A stretch of DNA of 20,748 bases from JABIRQ01 sp963583595. Its GTDB lineage: Bacteria > Pseudomonadota > Alphaproteobacteria > CADEGL01. Numbering within the stretch: the first letter of the stretch is position 1; every line of letters starts with the position of its first letter. Below the pieces are notes generated by a model. It was not told the origin of the DNA and did no database searches. It worked only from the letters and a program-made list of their open reading frames with translations. The translations under genes were made by a program, and so were the position numbers. The DNA is taken from the NCBI GenBank assembly GCA_963583595.1, contig CAUZWC010000019.1:1-20748 (forward strand). The letters run 5' to 3'. Of this stretch, positions 16,751-20,748 are shown one piece after another.

Positions 16751-17836
16751 TCACGAACTGGGCTCCGCCGGGTCCTCGATCGAGACCTCCAGCCCCTGGC
16801 GCATCCGCTGTATCCCTTCGACGACGACCGCTTCGCCGGCTGCGACGGCGGCATCGACCAGAACGGTGCCTTCCTGGCGCTGAACGATAAGGACGGTCTC
16901 ACGCTCCGCCTTGCCGTCCCGGATGACCCAGAGATAGGCGCCGTCGCCGCCCCATTGCACGGAAACCTCCGGCACCAGGGGATAACGATCGCCCAGCAGA
17001 TCGAACAGGACGGCGAAACTCATCCCCGGACGCAGACGATCATGCTCGTTTGTCACCCTCGCCCGGGCCGTGAAGCTGCGGCTGACCGGATCGACGCGGC
17101 TGCCCAATTCCACGATCTGCCCCGGATAGGCGCCGTCACGCACGCCCCAGGCGGAAACCGAAACCGGCTGGCCGACCGCGACCCGTTCGAGAAAGATCTC
17201 GGGGATCGCGAAACTGACCAGCAGCGCGCTTCGATCATCGAGCGTGGCGATCGGAACCTCCGGCCCGATGCGATCGCCGATCTCGACATCCGTGATCCCG
17301 ACATGGCCGGCGAAGGGCGCGATCACCATGCGGTCGGTCAGCGCCACCTCCGCCTGGCGCACGGCGATGCGCGCCTCCTCCACCGCCGAGCGGGCATCGT
17401 CGATGGTGGAGGCCGGCACGACACCGCTGCCGCCCGTCGATTCGTAGCGTTTCAGGAGCTGGCGGGCGTTGCCCCGCCGGACCTTGGCCAGTTCGACCGC
17501 CAGTTCCTCGCTGCGCTTGTCCAGTTCCAGCAGAAGGTCGCCCTCGGCAACCATCTGATCGGGCGCGATACCGACGCCGACAACTTCTCCTGCCGTGGCC
17601 GGATAGAGGGTTGCCGAACGAATCGCCTCGCCCGTGCCCACGGCCTCTATCCGCGTTCGCTCGGGCGTTAGTTCCGGCCGGTGCACCACAGCGCGGACAA
17701 CCGGCCTGGATGTGCCTGCCCGCTCGCCCGCCTGACGGCTGTCGGCCGGCTGGATCAACGGCCAGGCGAAAGCATAGGCCAGATAGCCCAGCGCACAAAT
17801 CGCGGCCACAACCAGAAGTTGCTTCATCGGTTTCAT
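16751..17836 (-). CDS. RND efflux periplasmic adaptor (membrane fusion protein, HlyD-like)
   Basis: The 361-residue protein has an N-terminal membrane anchor (QLLVVAAICALGYLAYAFAW, residues 6-25) and no lipobox. The first lipoyl half is ATAGEVVGVGIAPDQMVAEG, followed by a helical hairpin of about 50 residues (RSEELAVELAKVRRGNARQ to ARIAVRQAEVAL). The second lipoyl half is MVIAPFAGHVGITDVEIGDR. A beta-barrel domain and a membrane-proximal domain follow. The hairpin is short, as in MexA-like or CusB-like rather than long HlyD adaptors. It bridges the inner membrane pump and outer membrane channel encoded next. The start could be ATG 17836 or the Met three codons later; neither has a strong ribosome site. 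It is the first gene of the operon and divergent from the region before the ABC genes. Confidence 0.9.
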   Translation of the reverse strand: MKPMKQLLVVAAICALGYLAYAFAWPLIQPADSRQAGERAGTSRPVVRAVVHRPELTPERTRIEAVGTGEAIRSATLYPATAGEVVGVGIAPDQMVAEGDLLLELDKRSEELAVELAKVRRGNARQLLKRYESTGGSGVVPASTIDDARSAVEEARIAVRQAEVALTDRMVIAPFAGHVGITDVEIGDRIGPEVPIATLDDRSALLVSFAIPEIFLERVAVGQPVSVSAWGVRDGAYPGQIVELGSRVDPVSRSFTARARVTNEHDRLRPGMSFAVLFDLLGDRYPLVPEVSVQWGGDGAYLWVIRDGKAERETVLIVQRQEGTVLVDAAVAAGEAVVVEGIQRMRQGLEVSIEDPAEPSS

Positions 17837-18292
17837 GCGATCAGCATATACGGTTCGTCGCCCCTGGATGCATCGCGGCGAGAACGCCGGGAAGGCCCCC
17901 CCGAATTACGCCGATACCCTGCCATGGAAGATAGGCGCGACTATGGCGGAACACAGCTCTTATGGCACCCAATTCCGTATAAATGCAGTGTAAAGATTTC
18001 GTCGAGACGCGCGGCTTCAAGCACTTGCATGCGACCAGCGAAGAATATGCCGGTGCGCGGCCCGGCCATCGCGACGTCTATCCGGCATCAGCGGTCAAGG
18101 TCGCCGCGTCGACCTACGGCATCGCCCAGGCCGTTTTCGAGCGGGCCCCGCCGCATCTGACCGTGTAGGCGAGCACCGCCGTCCCTGCCACGAATGAGAA
18201 ATCGACCCGTCCATCGGCGCCATCATTCCCCGGTAGCCTCCGCCCTGCCATAATCGTCCGCTTGACCCCCACCCATCCTCCTGGACGCATTC
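17837..18292. other. Intergenic region between divergent efflux operons
   Basis: This 456-base stretch separates the RND operon from the ABC exporter genes and must hold promoters for both, though I found no convincing sigma-70 pair. It contains one possible short gene (17983-18168), a TATAAA near 17978, and a CCCCCCC run near 17898. No recognisable regulator, repeat or structured RNA was seen. Confidence 0.5.
17983..18168 (+). CDS. Short hypothetical ORF, possibly a gene remnant
   Basis: This 61-codon frame begins MQCKDFVETRGFKHLHATSE and ends FERAPPHLTV. About three quarters of its codons end in G or C, as expected for real coding sequence here, but it lacks a ribosome site and I do not recognise it. 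A second short frame starting at ATG 17943 (MAEHSSYGTQFRINAV) ends at a TAA just where this one begins. Joining them by a one-base shift would give a single protein of roughly 75 residues, so this may be a frameshifted gene or a decayed fragment. No function is proposed. Confidence 0.3.
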   Translation: MQCKDFVETRGFKHLHATSEEYAGARPGHRDVYPASAVKVAASTYGIAQAVFERAPPHLTV

Positions 18293-20173
18293 ATGGCGCG
18301 ACCGCGAAGGCCCGGCAGACGCACCGGTGCCGAGGCCGATTACAATATCGACGTATCGAAGGCCAATCCCTGGGTTCTGTTCAGAATCACGATGATGGCC
18401 TTTCGCCACCGCATACGCATGGCTTTGGCGATCGTGGCAACCCTGCTCGCCGGCGGGTTCCAGCTCTTCGTGCCGCAATATCTCGGCCGGACCATCGATC
18501 AGGCCCAAAGCCTGATCGGTGGCGCGGCAGCCGGAAGCGCGGTCCGGGACGAGGCGGAATCCGCCCTTCTGCAGACCGCACTGCTGCTGCTCGCGGTGGC
18601 CGTCGCACGCGGCTTCTGCACGATGATGCAGAATTACCAGGGCGAGGCGGTCGGCCAGCTCGTCGGCTACCAGCTGCGCCTGGACTATTACCGCAAGCTG
18701 CAGACTCTCAGCCTGTCCTGGCACGACCGGGTCCATTCCGGCGATCTGATGACGCGCGGCATTCTCGATATCGAAGGCGTGCGCCTGTGGATCGATACCG
18801 GCGTGCTACGCATGATCCTGCTGACAGTGCTGATCGGCGGCGGCGCGGTGATCCTAATCGGCAACAACACCTTGCTCGGCCTCGTCGCCCTCAGCTTCGT
18901 GCCCGTGGTCGGCATCCGCGCCTCGATCGCCCGATTGCGGCTGCGCGACACCTGGCTGGCGCTTCAGGACAAGATGTCGCAGCTGACCAAGGTGATCGAG
19001 GAGAACCTGGACGGTATCCGGGTCGTGCGCGCCTTCGCGGCCCAGGGCTACGAGCTGGCCCGGTTCGATCGGATATCCAACGAGGCCCTGGCGATCGCCG
19101 GCCGGCGCGTCCGCCTGTTCGTGCTGTCCACGACGCAGATGACTTTCGTCTATTTCCTGGCGATGGCGGCGACCCTGTGGGTCGGCGGCCAGATGACGAT
19201 CGCCGGCGAGATCACCCTGGGCGAGCTGGGCGAGGCCCTGACCTTCATGCTGATTCTGCAGATGCCGGTGCGTCAGATCGGCTGGATGGTGAATTCGATC
19301 GCCCGGGCATCGACCTGCGGCGGGCGGCTGTTCAACGTGCTCGACCTGACGCCCTCGATCGCCGACGCGCCCGACGCCAAGCCCCTGCGGATCGAAGGCA
19401 GCGTGGTGCGCTTCGAAGGTGTCGATTTCCGCTATCCAAGCTGGGCGACGGACGACCGCACCCTGTCCGGGATCGATCTCGAGGCGCGCCCCGGCAAGAT
19501 GATCGGCATCGTCGGCCCGCCCGGCAGCGGGAAAACCACCATCGCCCAGCTTCTCGGCCGCTATTACGACGTCGCGGCGGGCCGCATCACCATCGACGGC
19601 CAGGATATCCGGGACGTCACCCTGTCGTCGCTGCGCCAAGCAGTCAGCATCGTCCAGCAAGAGCCCTTCCTGTTCACGGCCAGCATCGACCACAACGTGG
19701 CCTATGGTGATCCCTGGGCCGGCCGGTCCAGCATCGAGCGCTCGGCCCAGACCGCCCAGCTTCACAGCCATATCCGCTCCCTGCCCAACGACTACCAGAC
19801 CCTGGTCGGGGAACGGGGCGTGTCGCTGTCCGGCGGGCAGCGACAGCGTCTTTCGATCGCGCGCACCATCCTGCCCGACGCCAAGGTGCTGGTGTTCGAC
19901 GATGCGACCGCCGCCGTCGATGCCGCGACCGAGCGACGCATCCGCGAAGCGCTGCGCGAATTCGTGGCCGAGCGCGCCGTCATCGTGATCGCTCATCGGC
20001 TGAGCTCGCTCATGGATGCCGAAGAGATCGTCTTCCTGGAGAAGGGCCGTATCGTCGAGCGCGGCAGCCATGACGAACTGATGGCCGCCGGCGGGCGCTA
20101 CCGGCAGCTCTGCGACCTGCAGGCGCGCGAATTGAGCGATGGGGCCGAAGACGCACCGAGGGCCGAGTCATGA
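18293..20173 (+). CDS. ABC exporter half-transporter (permease-ATPase), degenerate catalytic site
   Basis: This 626-residue type IV (MsbA/Sav1866-like) exporter half has six transmembrane helices in residues 40-340, followed by an ATPase domain. Walker A is GPPGSGKT (408-415), the Q-loop is near 455, the signature LSGGQ is at 512-516, Walker B ends VLVFDD (532-537), and the switch His568 is in IAHRLSS. The residue after the Walker B Asp, normally the catalytic Glu, is Asp537 (FDDATAAVD instead of LDEATSALD). That substitution is typical of the non-hydrolysing subunit of heterodimeric exporters such as TM287/288 and BmrCD. The next gene, overlapping by four bases, is another half-transporter and the obvious partner. 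It acts at the inner membrane; the substrate (lipid, drug or peptide) is unknown. ATG 18293 lacks a good ribosome site. Confidence 0.92.
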   Translation: MARPRRPGRRTGAEADYNIDVSKANPWVLFRITMMAFRHRIRMALAIVATLLAGGFQLFVPQYLGRTIDQAQSLIGGAAAGSAVRDEAESALLQTALLLLAVAVARGFCTMMQNYQGEAVGQLVGYQLRLDYYRKLQTLSLSWHDRVHSGDLMTRGILDIEGVRLWIDTGVLRMILLTVLIGGGAVILIGNNTLLGLVALSFVPVVGIRASIARLRLRDTWLALQDKMSQLTKVIEENLDGIRVVRAFAAQGYELARFDRISNEALAIAGRRVRLFVLSTTQMTFVYFLAMAATLWVGGQMTIAGEITLGELGEALTFMLILQMPVRQIGWMVNSIARASTCGGRLFNVLDLTPSIADAPDAKPLRIEGSVVRFEGVDFRYPSWATDDRTLSGIDLEARPGKMIGIVGPPGSGKTTIAQLLGRYYDVAAGRITIDGQDIRDVTLSSLRQAVSIVQQEPFLFTASIDHNVAYGDPWAGRSSIERSAQTAQLHSHIRSLPNDYQTLVGERGVSLSGGQRQRLSIARTILPDAKVLVFDDATAAVDAATERRIREALREFVAERAVIVIAHRLSSLMDAEEIVFLEKGRIVERGSHDELMAAGGRYRQLCDLQARELSDGAEDAPRAES

Positions 20174-20748
20174 GCGATATCCAGCCCACGGCGGGTCGCC
20201 CGGACGAGGCCCCGCCCCTCGCCGTCGTCGGCTCCCAGATCAGCCAGGACGAGGAGCTGTTCGGCCAAGTCTTCGACAAATGGATCGTCCACCGTTTCAT
20301 GCACTATCTCACCCCCTATCGGCGAAGTCTCGCGCTCGGCATCGCGGCCGTCCTGGTCTTTACCCTGACGCAACTGACGATTCCGCTGATCGTCCGCCGG
20401 ACCGTCGACGATGCCCTGGCCAAGGGCGCCGGAGACGAGGCCCTGCTGCGCATCCTCATCGCCGCTTTCGTCGCCATGGTCGTCGTCAACTACGCGGCCA
20501 ACCATTTCATGGAAACCATCGTCGGGAAGACGACGCAGAATCTGCTGTTCGACCTGCGCCGGGCGATGTATGCGCATCTGCAGATCGTTTCGCTGTCCTT
20601 CATGGACCGGACCGAGGTGGGACGCCTGATGTCGCGCCTGCAGGGCGATGTTTACGCTCTGCAGGAATTCCTCGAATCCTCGATCTTCGCAATCGGCGAT
20701 TTCGTGCTGCTGATCGGCATCATCGCGGTGCTGTTGAGCCTGAATCCC
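20170..20748 (+). CDS. ABC exporter half-transporter, second subunit, truncated by window end
   Basis: Only the first 193 codons are visible. A hydrophilic N-terminus of about 45 residues precedes HRFMHYLTPYRRSLALG, a first transmembrane helix (IAAVLVFTLTQLTIPLIV) and a second helix region (ILIAAFVAMVVVNYAANHF). The coupling-helix text DLRRAMYAHLQIVSLSFMDR and GRLMSRLQGDVYALQEFL is typical of ABC exporters. The ATPase domain lies outside the window. The ATG overlaps the upstream stop (ATGA), so the two halves are co-translated and probably form a heterodimer. Confidence 0.9.
   Translation, partial: MSDIQPTAGRPDEAPPLAVVGSQISQDEELFGQVFDKWIVHRFMHYLTPYRRSLALGIAAVLVFTLTQLTIPLIVRRTVDDALAKGAGDEALLRILIAAFVAMVVVNYAANHFMETIVGKTTQNLLFDLRRAMYAHLQIVSLSFMDRTEVGRLMSRLQGDVYALQEFLESSIFAIGDFVLLIGIIAVLLSLNP

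Noticed and set aside
16714..16902. 63-residue N-terminal extension of the RND permease
   Set aside because: It would overlap the adaptor gene and has no counterpart in AcrB-like pumps, whose N-terminus is the first transmembrane helix shortly after ATG 16713.
18854..20071. 405-residue minus-strand open frame
   Set aside because: It is antisense to the ABC transporter ATPase domain and is rich in His, Asp and Gln in the manner of reverse-strand translations.
1..20748. CRISPR arrays, tRNA or rRNA genes, insertion sequences, prophage or integrase genes
   Set aside because: I saw no regularly spaced direct repeats, cloverleaf-like segments, transposase or integrase motifs on either strand.

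Overview
The window is GC-rich, densely coded DNA from what looks like an alphaproteobacterium, probably of the Rhodospirillales type. This placement is inferred from base composition, from the families present (NodT-type outer membrane lipoprotein, HpnL-like membrane protein, N-methylproline demethylase-like flavoenzyme) and from short palindromic intergenic repeats of a style common in that class. No rRNA, tRNA, CRISPR array, transposase or integrase was seen.

Left edge (1-2037, minus strand). The window opens inside a gene for phosphoenolpyruvate mutase, the enzyme that forms the C-P bond committing carbon to phosphonate biosynthesis. Its 3' end and any following phosphonate genes lie beyond base 1. 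Upstream of it, in the same orientation, is a decayed HpnL/lysylphosphatidylglycerol-synthase-type membrane protein gene with three apparent frameshifts and one in-frame stop.

Metabolic middle (2201-12021). It holds an FMN/FAD/Fe-S oxidoreductase of the trimethylamine dehydrogenase/N-methylproline demethylase type (+); a crotonase-superfamily protein lacking both usual catalytic glutamates (-); a probable operon of an EamA-type exporter, an acyl-CoA ligase and a phosphoglycolate-phosphatase-like HAD enzyme (+); a two-subunit CoA-transferase (-); and, divergent from it, a benzoylformate-decarboxylase-like ThDP enzyme (+). Together they suggest uptake or export, CoA activation, CoA exchange and decarboxylation of small organic acids, but no single substrate can be named from sequence.

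Right part (12173-20748). A complete tripartite RND efflux operon (adaptor, inner membrane pump, outer membrane lipoprotein) lies on the minus strand. Divergent from it is a pair of overlapping ABC exporter genes (+), the second cut by the window edge. The first ABC half-transporter carries Asp instead of the catalytic Glu after Walker B, which suggests an asymmetric heterodimer.

Two related palindromic repeats sit in opposite orientations, each exactly between the 3' ends of convergent genes (near 4253-4376 and 12054-12105). The lead most worth following is the phosphoenolpyruvate mutase at the left edge, because the genes next to it outside the window would define which phosphonate is made.
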